A stretch of DNA of 39,839 bases from Xanthobacter aminoxidans (GTDB lineage: Bacteria > Pseudomonadota > Alphaproteobacteria > Rhizobiales > Xanthobacteraceae), in the NCBI RefSeq assembly GCF_023571765.1, contig NZ_JAMJXC010000029.1:1-39839 (forward strand). The letters run 5' to 3'. Positions 1 through 8,341 of this stretch are shown one piece after another (position 1 is the stretch's first letter; each line of letters starts with the position of its first letter). The translations under genes and the position numbers were made by a program. A model generated the notes under the pieces. That model had not been told where the DNA came from. It was given only the letters and a program-made list of their open reading frames with translations, and searched no databases.

Positions 1-166
1 GGGCCTCGAGGCGCTCGGCGAATTCGAGGCGTTGCCGCTGCCACACGCGAACAGCATCCCGCATGGCCTCGCTGGTAGTCGCGAATTCACCAGATTCCAC
101 GCTTTCGCGGAGTGCGCGCATCATGTCGGGCGTCATGGTGACGCTGACTTTCTCGGCATTGGGCAT
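1..166 (-). CDS. ParD-like type II antitoxin, N-terminal part (cut by window edge)
   Basis: The minus strand from ATG at 166 is open to the window edge (55 codons). It begins MPNAEKVSVTMTPDMMRAL and continues through a segment reading GEFATTSEAMRDAVRVW. This is the ribbon-helix-helix pattern of ParD/CopG-type antitoxins: a short beta strand, then two helices, with the TSEAMRDAVR signature. Family members bind their own promoter and neutralise a ParE/RelE toxin, which would lie beyond base 1. Upstream (179-199) an imperfect TATC...GATA symmetric element could be the operator, but this is weak. The gene is cut by the window, so its integrity and partner cannot be judged. It is distinct from the complete ParDE pair at 30403-30976. 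Confidence 0.7.
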   Translation of the reverse strand, partial: MPNAEKVSVTMTPDMMRALRESVESGEFATTSEAMRDAVRVWQRQRLEFAERLEA

Positions 167-285
167 GGTCGAACCTCATATCACCCTCATGGTAGGATAA
201 AATCCCACTCAGCGCGAGCGCGATGTGCCTGGACGCAAGGAGACTGTCGGCAGGGGCGCGCATGATCCTAATCCGGGGGCCTGGC

Positions 286-492
286 CTACTCAACGCGAGC
301 TCGAAGCCAGCTTTTTTCAATCGAAAGGCCTACCTCAGTTACCTTGGCCTCTACTGATCTCATGCCGTCGTCCGATGTGATCGTCACCAACCCCGCATCC
401 GCAAGCGTTCGAATGGCGTGAGCGTATGCAGATCTATAATTACTATCCAGTATTGCCGTTTTGCGTCGTGCAGACTGTTTGAATGGTGCCAT
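286..492 (-). CDS. small hypothetical ORF, possibly a decayed winged-helix fragment
   Basis: A 68-codon ORF whose second half (AHAIRTLADAGLVTI, then a beta-like strand) vaguely resembles the recognition helix and wing of a winged-helix DNA-binding domain. A second ORF in another frame (584 down to 384) starts MVNNDDLLRPLLLL and overlaps it. The two could be halves of one gene broken by a frameshift. The stretch is less GC-rich than its surroundings. It lies between the antitoxin start and the left end of the ISL3 element, so decay is plausible. I do not recognise a family and it may not be translated. Confidence 0.22.
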   Translation of the reverse strand: MAPFKQSARRKTAILDSNYRSAYAHAIRTLADAGLVTITSDDGMRSVEAKVTEVGLSIEKSWLRARVE

Positions 493-594
493 ATGCCTAA
501 ATCGTCTCTGTATACATCCGGCATTCCACAGCGCTGGGCAGCCAGTAATAGTAGAGGTCGCAAGAGATCGTCATTGTTCACCACCGGCTCGATG

Positions 595-2289
595 TGTCAA
601 TCGGCGTGGAAGCCTGGGTCTGACGCAGTTTTGGTGACGAAAATCTAAGGCGCGCCGACGAGACGGGCCTGAAGGAGATCGAGCTTTCCTCTTCCAGAAA
701 TCTGGAACTTGATGAGTTTGAGCTTTGTGATTTGCCCCTCGGTTTGGCCGTTGGACAAGTGCGAGGAGATGGCGGCAACCACCGCGGCCCGATCTTTGAC
801 GACGCCATTGGCAAATGACGCGATAGGGCTGGATCTGGCCCGCTCAAGCCATGGCTCGAGCTCTGCGACAATTTTCTTGCGGATCATGGCCTGGAACGCG
901 GCGATGATCTCTCGCGCCTCGACGAGGAGCGGCACGCCGGCTTCGATCGCAGCGATCGTGACGCTCTCGAATTTGGACACGCGGTCCCGGCCAATGGTCA
1001 TGAGGCGCGCGATGGTGCGCGCCGAAGGGGTTCGAGTGAGTGCATCACTGTCCATCCGTTCGGCGCGCCGACGGCGTGACACCCACTCGGTGACGACCCG
1101 AAGACAACCCCGGAAGCCCTGGCGCTTGAGGCGCCGCCACAGCTCCGCGCCGTTGCGTTCGCCGGCGGCCCACCTGTCCTCGAGCCACGGAAGGTACAGT
1201 TCCAGCGAACTTTCCCGGGAGCGGAACACGTCCGTGCGTTCGCCGCGCAGGGTCCTGCGGACAAGGCCACGACTATGCCCGGTGCGGCGCACGATCTCCT
1301 TGATCGCGATCCCGTCCTTCGCCAAGCGGAGGATGGTCCCGTTTGCGTCTTCCCGACGAAGATATCCCTCGTATTGCAGCCGCTCGGCGGCCGTAAGCAG
1401 ATCAGGGTTGATGGTCGCGGCGCCGATCGCGGCCCGGACCTGACGCATGGATTTGCGCACCGCGTCGAGAAAGGCACGGCTGGCGTTCTCCATCAGGTGC
1501 CAGCGGTCAGCCACCTGCGTGGCCGTCGGCAGCGCCTTGGCCGTAGCCGTGGCATATCCGCCGCCGCGATCACGAGCGACGGTGGTGATTTGGGGCTGGC
1601 AGGTCAGCCACGCCTGCGCTGTCGCGGGCTCCCGGTCGGGCAACAGAGCGATGGTCCTGCGGCGCTCAAGGTCACAGATGATCGTGCCATAGCGTTGGTT
1701 GCGCCGCCACGCCCAGTCGTCGATCCCAATGAACGTTGGCGGGACGAAAGGCCGGTGGCCGCGTCGCCGCACCACCCGCAGCAGGGTGTCGTTGCTGACC
1801 GGCAGCATCAGCCTGCGGGCAAAGCTCCCCGCTGGCCGTCCGCCGAGCGCCAGCCCCAGGTGGTGGACGATGTGGTCGAGCCGGGCAGTCCGCCGTGCCC
1901 ATGCGCCAAAACCTTGGCGTCGAAGCGCTCCGCAAAGATGCGCCGGCCGCAGAGCACCGTGTCGCAGTGGAAACGCCGCGCCCGGACGACGAGCCGAACC
2001 GGTTTGCCCGCCATCGGCAGATCCGCCAGATGCCGATGATAGCGACTGTGGATCCGCTCCGAGGTTCTCCCGCATCCCGGGCACGAACTCGCCTTGCCAA
2101 CCGCGCGAACCATAATCAGCGTGCCCGCGCTGTCGCTGCTGACATCGTCCACGACGAATCCGAGCGGCACCAGGGTCGAAGGTCGGAGAGAGGGCTGCAT
2201 GGCGTTGTTTCCAATCAGAAAATCAACGCCAGCCGAATCCCAAACTCCATCAAAAGTGAGTCAGACCCAGGTTTCCGTGCCGATTGACA
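595..2289 (-). mobile_element. ISL3-family insertion sequence
   Basis: The element has long terminal inverted repeats. The left end at 595-633 begins TGTCAATCGGC and the right end at 2251-2289 begins, on the reverse strand, with the same TGTCAATCGGC. They share about 33 of 39 positions, including CTGGGTCTGAC. A single minus-strand transposase gene of the ISL3 (IS204/IS1001/IS1096/IS1165) family fills the interior. I find no matching 8-bp target duplication (GCTCGATG on the left, GAAATCCG on the right), so one flank may have been rearranged after insertion. The right end interrupts what looks like a dehydrogenase gene tail. Confidence 0.85.
645..2200 (-). pseudogene. ISL3-family transposase, disrupted by a frameshift
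   Basis: Two overlapping minus-strand frames together make one ISL3 transposase of about 519 codons. The N-terminal frame, from ATG at 2200, carries the zinc-finger segment CPGCGRTSERIHSRYHRHL and runs to about RFDAKVLA. The C-terminal frame, open to 645, continues WARRTARLDHIVHHLGL. It carries the catalytic DDE domain (FIGIDDWAWRRNQRYGTIICDLERR region), an internal HTH insertion (AIKEIVRRTGHSRGLVRRTL) and the ISL3 C-terminus. The switch lies near 1895-1908 and looks like loss of one base. ISL3 elements normally use one ORF, so this copy is probably inactive, or there is a sequencing error. It could still move if transposase is supplied in trans. Confidence 0.82.
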
Positions 2290-2365
2290 GAAATCCGGCA
2301 GGACTACCTTGCCGATATTGCGGCCGCGTCCGACGAGCGCATGTGTCGCGCGAAGATTGGACGCC
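2290..2365 (-). pseudogene. C-terminal remnant of a zinc-type alcohol dehydrogenase/quinone oxidoreductase
   Basis: One minus-strand frame next to the ISL3 right end reads ATHALVGRGRNIGKVVL. This matches the conserved C-terminal signature of the medium-chain dehydrogenase/quinone oxidoreductase family (typically AHxLmExGrxiGKivL). The frame then runs directly into the IS end at 2289. Upstream it merges within about 20 codons into the repeat at 2362-2540, so only the tail survives. The call rests on one short motif and is tentative. Confidence 0.3.
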
Positions 2366-2540
2366 TTCTTCCCTAAATCTGAGGCAAGGAGGCTCCGATG
2401 ATGTCCGCGGCCATGCGTTTGTTCACGCCGCGCGCAGGGGGAGGAAGGCGTTCATACGTCGTGTCTGAGCAAGACGCGCATATTTATATAATAATATCAA
2501 TTACAAAAGCGTTCGCAGTTTCATTCTGTCCGGCGCGCCA
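2362..2540. repeat. long direct repeat, copy A
   Basis: This segment is repeated in the same orientation at 33325-33470. Shared blocks run in the same order: CGCCTTCTTCCC, GAGGCAAGGAGG, GATGTCCGCGGCCATGCGTT, CGTGTCTGAGC, then an AT-rich core at 2479-2504, GTTCGCAG and GGCGCGCCA. Copy A contains about 35 extra bases after the ATGCGTT block. The AT-rich core is identical over more than 20 bases and stands out in this GC-rich DNA. Outside these limits the two copies diverge at once. I recognise no known IS end, att site or gene in it. Confidence 0.75.
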
Positions 2541-2783
2541 CCTAAATCCAAGAAAACGCACGATAATCGGCCGTCCGTCCAGTCGCGGGGAAGCATCTTC
2601 GTGATGTCGGGTCATCACTAGAACCAGCGTGCGCGCTCGCGGGCTGTCGGCTTCTCCTGGATGACACTGGGCGTGCAGGCGCAAACAGATTCTCGCTTCT
2701 CCTTCCGCACTCGATTGGGAAGCTCGGCAGGACGGCCGTGACCTCTCCTGCGGACGACGCCGTCGTGCCAATAGGGCGCGGCC
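2541..2783. other. non-coding scar between repeat copy A and the IS66 remnant
   Basis: No ORF here has a recognisable family. Short open frames occur on the minus strand, but codon use and composition do not support them. The stretch separates repeat copy A from the truncated IS66 TnpA and is probably decayed mobile-element DNA. Confidence 0.5.
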
Positions 2784-3146
2784 TCAGCCCAATATCGAAA
2801 GCACCACCTCCGCCGGCCCGCAAGCCAATGGCCGCGAGCGTGTGGGCGAAGGCTCCGATGCCGGAGCAATCTCCTGCGTGACCACAGCTGGCACAAACGC
2901 TGGGATCGTCTCGCTTGCCTTGCGTGCCTCACGGCGCCACGTGAACAACTGCTGCGGCGTCAGTCCGTGGCGGCGGGCAACCGCGGACACCACGGCGCCG
3001 GGAGCGAGCGTCTCTTCCAGGATCCGAGCCCGGTCGTCCGCCGTCCAACGCCGGCGCCCCATCGCGCCGTTGATCACCTCGAAGCGCCGGACCTCACCCT
3101 CCGGCTCAAGTCTATGGTCAAGCCCAGACACAAGACGATCTTCCAA
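2784..3146 (-). pseudogene. IS66-family TnpA (Orf1), C-terminus probably lost
   Basis: The 120-codon ORF reads RRFEVINGAMGRRRWTADD, then APGAVVSAVARRHGLTPQQL and FTWRREAR. This is the helix-turn-helix of the IS66 accessory protein TnpA. Family members usually end with a short beta-rich tail after a Pro/Ala linker. Here the tail stops abruptly after AEVVLSILG, where the sequence changes character. Without TnpB and TnpC it cannot support transposition. The start at 3146 is the first ATG inside the inverted repeat, as expected for the family. Confidence 0.72.
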
Positions 3147-3209
3147 TCGGGATCGTCAGACTGCGCTCTCACACCAGACCTATGAAGGTGCCCCAAGGAC
3201 GACGCTTAC
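2784..3209 (-). mobile_element. IS66-family remnant (one end plus tnpA)
   Basis: The outer terminus is at 3209. On the minus strand it begins GTAAGCGTCGTCCTTGGGG, which matches the GTAAGCG start typical of IS66-family inverted repeats. Inside it lies a tnpA gene. No tnpB (the IS66 Orf2 protein) or DDE tnpC follows, and no partner inverted repeat is visible nearby. The element is therefore a deletion remnant of its left part. The end sits 21 bp beyond the stop codon of the acyl-CoA ligase. Confidence 0.75.
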
Positions 3210-3230
3210 GTTCGGGGAGGCGCCGACGGA

Positions 3231-4730
3231 TCACGTCAGGCTCGAAGCGCCCTTGAGACGCACTTTGTCGATCTTGCCGCTCGCAAGCAGCGGCATTTCC
3301 GGAAGAGCGGAGACCTCCTGCGGCAGCTTGTACCTAGCAAGGCGCGAGCGGCAGTGCTCCATCACCTCCTGCGGGGTCAGCGATCGGCCATTCTTGAACA
3401 CCACATAGGCTCGACCCACCTCGCCCCACTTAGGGTGCGGCACCGCGACCACCGCAGCCTGGGAGATGGCATCGTGGCTGCAAAGGGCCTGCTCGACCTC
3501 GGCGCAATAGACGTTCTCTCCACCCGAGATGTAAAAGTCCTTCGCGCGCCCCACCAAATAAAGATAGCCATCGGAATCGTAATGAGCGACGTCGCCAGTG
3601 CCGAACCACTGGCAAGCCCCGCGCGGCATCGCACCCCAATAGCCGGGCGTGATGGTTGGCCCGCGCACCTCGATCTCGCCATGGACGCCCGCCTCGGTCA
3701 CGACCCTGCCGGCGTTGGTGAGGCGCAGCTCCACATGGAGCAGCGGCCGCCCGCATGAGCCCAGCCGCGACAGGCTCCCCGTCTTGGAGAGGGCAGTCGC
3801 CGCAGTGGTGGTCTCGGTCATGCCCCAGACATTCCGAAGCACAATGCCCCTGCGTTCGTAAGTCTCCAGCAGCGTCTGTGAGCAGGGCGCCCCGCCCACG
3901 GCACACACTTTCACATGGGGCAATTTTATATCCTCGAAGCCCGGCTGCTCCGACATCATAAGGTAGTTGGTGGGCACGCCGAGGACGTGGGAGATGCCCA
4001 GTTGGGGATCGCGTAGGAGCGCCAGCGCCTGCCGCGCATCGAAAGTGCGCATGACATGGACCGTGCCGCCCCAGTGGAATGCCACGTTCCCATAGGCATT
4101 CAGGCCGCTAATGTGGAACATCGGGAGGAAGGTGAGGGTGTTCGAGGTGCTGTCGAAATCGAAGTGCATGCCCGCGTGCACACAATTGTGCAAGGTCATG
4201 CCATACGTGATGCGTGCTCCCTTGGGCACGCCGGAGGAGCCTGACGTATAGACGATCGCCCAGGTATCGTCGCTGTCGAGCAGCGCGCGTTCGGCAGGCG
4301 GCCCCTCCGCGCGCCAGTCCTCATAGGCGCTCGCGCCGCCATCGCTCAGGGTGAGGAGTGGGGCGCCCGCTTGGTCTACGGCGGCGAGGTTCTTCTCGAA
4401 CTCCACATGCGCGAGGATCACGGCCGGCGCGCAATCGGCCACTAGCCGCTGCAGTTCCACGGGAGTCAGCCGCCAGTTCAGCGGCACATAGATGGCACCG
4501 ATGCGCTGGCAAGCAAACTGAAGCTCGAAAAGGTCCGTGGAATTATAGCAGAGGGTCGCCACCCGGTCGCCCGGCCGCGCCCCATGGGCGTGCAGGAGGG
4601 AGGCTGCCCGATCCACGCGCCGGTGGAAGTCAGCATAGGTATAGCGGCGCTGGGAGAAGCAATCCACCGCCGCCAGCCTGTCGGGCCGGTTGATCGCATG
4701 GTGGGCGATCCAGTCCATGACCATGTTCAT
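3231..4730 (-). CDS. AMP-forming acyl-CoA synthetase/ligase (class I adenylate-forming enzyme)
   Basis: A 499-residue protein of the ANL superfamily that activates a carboxylic acid to its CoA thioester with ATP. The phosphate-binding loop YTSGSSGVPKG is at about 161-171 and the A5 motif WGMTETT at about 302-308. The GTGD motif is near 377 and the hinge region GRAKDFYISGGENVYCAEVE near 394-413. The catalytic lysine is in LLASGKIDK (K486). The ATG at 4730 is preferred over the longer open frame because the family N-terminus (DWIAHHAINRPDRLAAV) begins there and it follows the upstream stop by 14 bp. It is the last gene of the operon that starts at 8341, together with an importer and two crotonase-fold enzymes. 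The substrate is therefore probably an organic acid taken up by the MFS protein; side-chain specificity cannot be read. Confidence 0.9.
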   Translation of the reverse strand: MNMVMDWIAHHAINRPDRLAAVDCFSQRRYTYADFHRRVDRAASLLHAHGARPGDRVATLCYNSTDLFELQFACQRIGAIYVPLNWRLTPVELQRLVADCAPAVILAHVEFEKNLAAVDQAGAPLLTLSDGGASAYEDWRAEGPPAERALLDSDDTWAIVYTSGSSGVPKGARITYGMTLHNCVHAGMHFDFDSTSNTLTFLPMFHISGLNAYGNVAFHWGGTVHVMRTFDARQALALLRDPQLGISHVLGVPTNYLMMSEQPGFEDIKLPHVKVCAVGGAPCSQTLLETYERRGIVLRNVWGMTETTTAATALSKTGSLSRLGSCGRPLLHVELRLTNAGRVVTEAGVHGEIEVRGPTITPGYWGAMPRGACQWFGTGDVAHYDSDGYLYLVGRAKDFYISGGENVYCAEVEQALCSHDAISQAAVVAVPHPKWGEVGRAYVVFKNGRSLTPQEVMEHCRSRLARYKLPQEVSALPEMPLLASGKIDKVRLKGASSLT

Positions 4731-4744
4731 GGGACGTCCGATTC

Positions 4745-5527
4745 TTATTGGGTTTTGGCCGTGCGCCGGGCGAGAAAGGCATCGATGCCCGCCTTGCCGT
4801 CGGGGCTCTCGAACAGCATGCGATAGAGGTCTCGCTCGTGCCTCTTGGATGCGTCGTAATTCTCGCGGACGCATCCGCTCAGCACTTGCTTGGTGAGGGT
4901 GATGGCCGCCGGGCGATAGGACGCCAGGCGCACCGCCAAGGCATAGGCTTCGTCCTGCAAGGCCTCGGGCGCGTAGAGCGCATGAAGGAGGCCGAGCGTC
5001 AGGCAGCGCTCCGCATCCATCGGGTCGCCGGTGATGCACATGGCCCGAGCCACCACGGGCCCGGCCAGATGCTCGATAAGCACCGTTCCGGCATTGCCCG
5101 GAAAGAAGCCCAGCTTGATTTCCGGGAAGCCCAGCTTCGCGTCGCGCGCGGCGATCAGCACGTCGGCCGACAGTGCGATCAGCAGCCCGCCCCCCAAGGC
5201 ATAGCCATGGATAGCGGCGATCACCGCCTGGGGAAGCGCCTGGATGCGCTCATAGACGGCGCAGCCGCCAGCCCATTGCCGGTCGATTTCATCCACCGTC
5301 ATCTTTTGCAATTCGGTGATGTCCGCCCCCGCGGCGAAGGACTTGCCGTTGCCGGAGATGACCACGGCCCGCACGTCCTGCGCGCGCTCCAGAATGGCGC
5401 AGACCGCGTCTAGATCGCGCAGCATCTGGCGATTGAGCGCGTTGTAGCGCTCGGGGCGGTTCAGCTGCACCTGGGCGATGGAGCCCGCGCGCTTCAGCTG
5501 CAAGGTCTCGAAGTCACTGAGCGGCAT
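4745..5527 (-). CDS. enoyl-CoA hydratase/isomerase family protein with one catalytic Glu replaced
   Basis: A 260-residue crotonase-fold protein. The first oxyanion-hole segment is FAAGADI (about 64-70). The second is HGYALGGGLLIAL (about 107-119). In true 2-enoyl-CoA hydratases this reads GGGxELA, with Glu144 (rat numbering) activating water. Here that position is Leu (L116), while the second glutamate, in FPEIKLG (E136), is kept. One-Glu members are often isomerases, hydrolases or dehalogenases instead of hydratases, so the reaction is uncertain. The gene overlaps the tetR stop by 14 bp (ATG at 5527 inside the tetR end). It is followed 14 bp later by the acyl-CoA ligase, so it is translationally coupled in the operon. 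Confidence 0.88.
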   Translation of the reverse strand: MPLSDFETLQLKRAGSIAQVQLNRPERYNALNRQMLRDLDAVCAILERAQDVRAVVISGNGKSFAAGADITELQKMTVDEIDRQWAGGCAVYERIQALPQAVIAAIHGYALGGGLLIALSADVLIAARDAKLGFPEIKLGFFPGNAGTVLIEHLAGPVVARAMCITGDPMDAERCLTLGLLHALYAPEALQDEAYALAVRLASYRPAAITLTKQVLSGCVRENYDASKRHERDLYRMLFESPDGKAGIDAFLARRTAKTQ

Positions 5528-6161
5528 CGGCGCGCGTCCTCAGGATCATCTGGAGTCCAAGATCCGCCATGCAGTCCACCACCTCGTCCTCCGACAGGCG
5601 GCCGGTGGGCTTGTACCAGAGGAACATCCAGGTCATCAGACCGCCGATGCCCAGCGTGGCAAGGCTCGTGTCCTTGACCGAGAATTCGCCGGTGCGCACG
5701 CCTTCCTGGATCACTTCGGTCACGATGGCATCGAACTCGGCGCGCAGGAGGGACTGGGACTCCACCGAGTCCTCGGGCAATTGCATCTCCTCCCGAAAAT
5801 AGATGGCCAGCGACGCGCGGTTCTGGATCACCGAGCGGGCAAAGTCCCGGAGAAAGGCTTGCATGCGCTGCGTGGGCGTACCGCTCCTGGCCTTCAGGGC
5901 GGTGGCACATTCGAAGGCGCCGCACAGGCCCCTTCGGGCAACGGTGGCAAGGAGGTCCGCCTTGTTGCCGAAATGGTTGTAGATGACGGGCTTGTGTACG
6001 CCAGCCAGCTGCGCGACGGCGTCGAGCGAGGTGCCCACATAGCCGTGCGACAAGAAGAGCTTGGTCGCCGCCTCCAGCACGCGGGCGCGCTTCAGTTCCT
6101 CTATTTCGTCCTTGAGGGATCGCTGGGCCTGCCCTGCGACCGGGTTGCTGTCATCGGCCAT
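5514..6161 (-). CDS. TetR/AcrR-family transcriptional regulator
   Basis: A 215-residue regulator. The TetR DNA-binding domain occupies about 26-72: RVLEAATKLFLSHGY, then TSLDAVAQLAGVHKPVIYNHFGNK cut by normal family spacing. A helical ligand-binding domain follows. ATG at 6161 is chosen because an AGGA ribosome-binding site lies about 10 bp upstream and the longer open frame upstream has no family match. It sits inside the operon between the PaaG-like gene (31 bp gap) and the enoyl-CoA hydratase gene (14 bp overlap), so it probably autoregulates. The likely ligand is an acyl-CoA intermediate, as for FadR-, PaaR- and PsrA-type TetR proteins (inference). A candidate operator is the ATAC...GTAT palindrome at 8525-8538. 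Confidence 0.9.
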   Translation of the reverse strand: MADDSNPVAGQAQRSLKDEIEELKRARVLEAATKLFLSHGYVGTSLDAVAQLAGVHKPVIYNHFGNKADLLATVARRGLCGAFECATALKARSGTPTQRMQAFLRDFARSVIQNRASLAIYFREEMQLPEDSVESQSLLRAEFDAIVTEVIQEGVRTGEFSVKDTSLATLGIGGLMTWMFLWYKPTGRLSEDEVVDCMADLGLQMILRTRADAAQ

Positions 6162-6192
6162 GGCACGTTCGTCCTTTTGGGGCGGGTAGTTC

Positions 6193-6987
6193 TCAAGCGC
6201 CGGCGGGTTTGGGCGCCCGGCGCTCGAAAAAGGCGCTCGCGGCGCACTTGGCTTCCGTGCTTCGGCAACATTCGGCGTGGCGGCGGGCCTCCCTGTCCAT
6301 ATGGTCGGCAAAGCTCAGGTCGAACGTCTCCGCGAGATTGAGCTTGCCATAGCCGAGGGAAAGCGTCGTGCGGGACAGAAGGCGTCCCACCAGCGCCTCG
6401 ACCGCGTCGGCAAGTTCGCTTGCTGGATGTACCTCCCCCACTAGGCCGATCGCCCGCGCCTGCTCAGCGTTAAGTGTCTTCGGATCGAGCATAAGCTGGC
6501 GCGCCCGGGCGGGACCCACGATGCGGGGCAGCAGCCAGGAAATGCCGAAATCCCCAGAGACGCCCACATTCTGAAAGGCGGTGGCGAACTTGGCGTTGTC
6601 CGCCGCCAGCCGGAAATCGCAAGCACAGGCCACCGAGAGGCCGGCGCCGGCGCACGCTCCATTGATGGCCGCAACCGTGACCTTGTCCGTCGTGTGGAGC
6701 AACTCGCTGATGCGCATGAAGCGCCGCAGGCGCGCGGCCTGCTGGTCCAAAGTGCCCTCCCCGTTCACCGTCTCCAGGCCGGTGGAGATGTCCCCACCGG
6801 AGCAGAAGGCCCGGCCCGCGCCGGTCACCACGATGATGCGGCAGTCCGGGGCCGCGACGGTAGCCTCGGTCGCCTGCAGCATGTCTTCCAGCAGCGCGGC
6901 GTCCATGGCGTTCATGACGTCGGGCCGGTTCATCCGCAAGGTGGTGACGGGACCCGCCACGCTCAGTTCTATGGTCTTGTAAGGCAT
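6193..6987 (-). CDS. PaaG-like enoyl-CoA isomerase/hydratase family protein
   Basis: A 264-residue crotonase-fold protein. The oxyanion-hole segments are FCSGGDIS (about 61-68) and NGACAGAGLSVAC (about 109-121). Both hydratase glutamates are absent: Ser118 and Asn140 occupy the positions. An Asp is present in SGDFGISWLLPR (D146). That Asp and the WLLPR segment recall PaaG, the ring 1,2-epoxyphenylacetyl-CoA isomerase, where the equivalent Asp is catalytic. ATG at 6987 is preferred over TTG at 7002 because GAGAAG lies 7 bp upstream, inside the end of the MFS gene. The stop of the MFS gene is 4 bp before this start. Isomerisation of an unsaturated or cyclic acyl-CoA in a small catabolic pathway is the best guess. 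Confidence 0.85.
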   Translation of the reverse strand: MPYKTIELSVAGPVTTLRMNRPDVMNAMDAALLEDMLQATEATVAAPDCRIIVVTGAGRAFCSGGDISTGLETVNGEGTLDQQAARLRRFMRISELLHTTDKVTVAAINGACAGAGLSVACACDFRLAADNAKFATAFQNVGVSGDFGISWLLPRIVGPARARQLMLDPKTLNAEQARAIGLVGEVHPASELADAVEALVGRLLSRTTLSLGYGKLNLAETFDLSFADHMDREARRHAECCRSTEAKCAASAFFERRAPKPAGA

Positions 6988-6991
6988 GGCG

Positions 6992-8341
6992 TCACTTCTC
7001 AAGGCGGGAAGACAGGGTCTGCTTGGGGATCACCAGCACCAGCACGCCGCCGAGCAGCATCAGGGCAGCCAGCACATAGGTGCCGTTATTGATGTCCCCG
7101 GTGAGATCCTTGGCGAGACTCGCGGCATAGGAGCCCACAAAGCCGGACGTGGAGCCGATGGATGTAATCAGGGCGATGCCGGCGGCGGCGGCTGTGCCGG
7201 AGAGCACGGAGGCCGGGAAGGTCCAGAAGACCGGAGCATGAGCCATGACGCCGCCCGCCGACACCGACAGGAAGAACAGGGCCACCGGCAAGTTGTTGGC
7301 GGTGAGCGCCGCCAGGATGAAGCTGATGCCCGCGATGAAAGAGGGAATGGCCGCGTGCCAGCGCCGCTCGTTCATCTTCCGAGAATGGGCCGCGTTCAGG
7401 ATCATGGCGACGGCGGAGACCAGCCACGGAATGGCGGAGAGCAGCCCGATGTCGAACGCACTCTTCACTCCGGCATTCTTGATGATGGTGGGGAGCCAGA
7501 AGGACAGGCCATAGATGCCAGTGCTGTAGCAGATCATGATGCCGGCCATCACCCAGACCCGGTAGTCACCGATGACTGCCGAGAAATTATGGCGCTTGTG
7601 ACGGTCGTCGATCTGCAGATTGTTGGCAATCGTCTTCTTTTCACCGTCCGTAAGCCACTTTGCGTCGGCAACGGAACTGTCCAGATACATGAAGACAACG
7701 ATGCCCAGGATCACCGCCGGAAGGCCTTCCAGCACCAGCATCCACTGCCAGCCGGCAAGGCCGTGCACATCGTGGAAGTGGTCCATCAGCGCGCCCGAGA
7801 TGGGGCCGCCCACGATCAGGCTGATGGGGATGGCGACGATGAAGCCGGCCATCACCTTGGCCTGGCGCTCCGCCGGGAACCAATAGCTGATATAGAGGAC
7901 GATGCCGGCAAAGAAGCCCGCCTCGCTCACGCCCAGCAGGAAGCGCAGGATGTAGAAGGTCAGTTCCTTGCCGAGCCCGGTCCAGGCGGCGATGGGGTCG
8001 ACGAAAGCGATGGCGGCGGAGACGATGCCCCAGGTGATCATGATCCGGGAGATCCAGATCCGGGCTCCGATCTTGTGCAGCACGATGTTGCTGGGGATCT
8101 CGAAGGCCACATAGCCCACGAAAAAGATGCTCGCACCAAAGGCGTAGACGGCATCCGAAAATCCCAGGTCCGTGAGCATCTGCAGCTTAGCAAAGCCGAT
8201 GTTCACGCGATCCAGATAGGCGACCGCGTAACACAAAAAAAGCAATGGCACGAATCGCCACGTAATTTTCTTGTAAAGCGGATCCCCGCTTAATTTTGAG
8301 TATGGCTGTGACGGCGCAGCATTCAGCTGATTGATCGGCAC
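6992..8341 (-). CDS. MFS transporter, anion:cation symporter (ACS) type
   Basis: A 449-residue inner-membrane protein with 12 predicted hydrophobic segments. It has the ACS-family N-terminal signature AYLDRVNIGFAKLQM followed by EIPSNIVLHKIGAR. The family (phthalate, tartrate, 4-hydroxyphenylacetate and glucarate permeases) imports organic anions with protons. GTG at 8341 is chosen because AAGGGGGG lies 6 bp upstream and the longer frame upstream is low-complexity leader. It is the first gene of a minus-strand operon of five (MFS, PaaG-like, tetR, hydratase-like, acyl-CoA ligase), all coupled or closely spaced. Context suggests it imports the acid that the ligase activates. The substrate cannot be named from sequence. 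Confidence 0.88.
   Translation of the reverse strand: MPINQLNAAPSQPYSKLSGDPLYKKITWRFVPLLFLCYAVAYLDRVNIGFAKLQMLTDLGFSDAVYAFGASIFFVGYVAFEIPSNIVLHKIGARIWISRIMITWGIVSAAIAFVDPIAAWTGLGKELTFYILRFLLGVSEAGFFAGIVLYISYWFPAERQAKVMAGFIVAIPISLIVGGPISGALMDHFHDVHGLAGWQWMLVLEGLPAVILGIVVFMYLDSSVADAKWLTDGEKKTIANNLQIDDRHKRHNFSAVIGDYRVWVMAGIMICYSTGIYGLSFWLPTIIKNAGVKSAFDIGLLSAIPWLVSAVAMILNAAHSRKMNERRWHAAIPSFIAGISFILAALTANNLPVALFFLSVSAGGVMAHAPVFWTFPASVLSGTAAAAGIALITSIGSTSGFVGSYAASLAKDLTGDINNGTYVLAALMLLGGVLVLVIPKQTLSSRLEK

Noticed and set aside
587-2297. 8-bp target duplication for the ISL3 element
   Set aside because: GCTCGATG and GAAATCCG do not match in either orientation.
6986-8293. 435-codon plus-strand open frame rich in His, Gly, Asp and Glu
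   Set aside because: It is the antisense shadow of the MFS gene; GC-rich third positions keep it open and it shows no family features.
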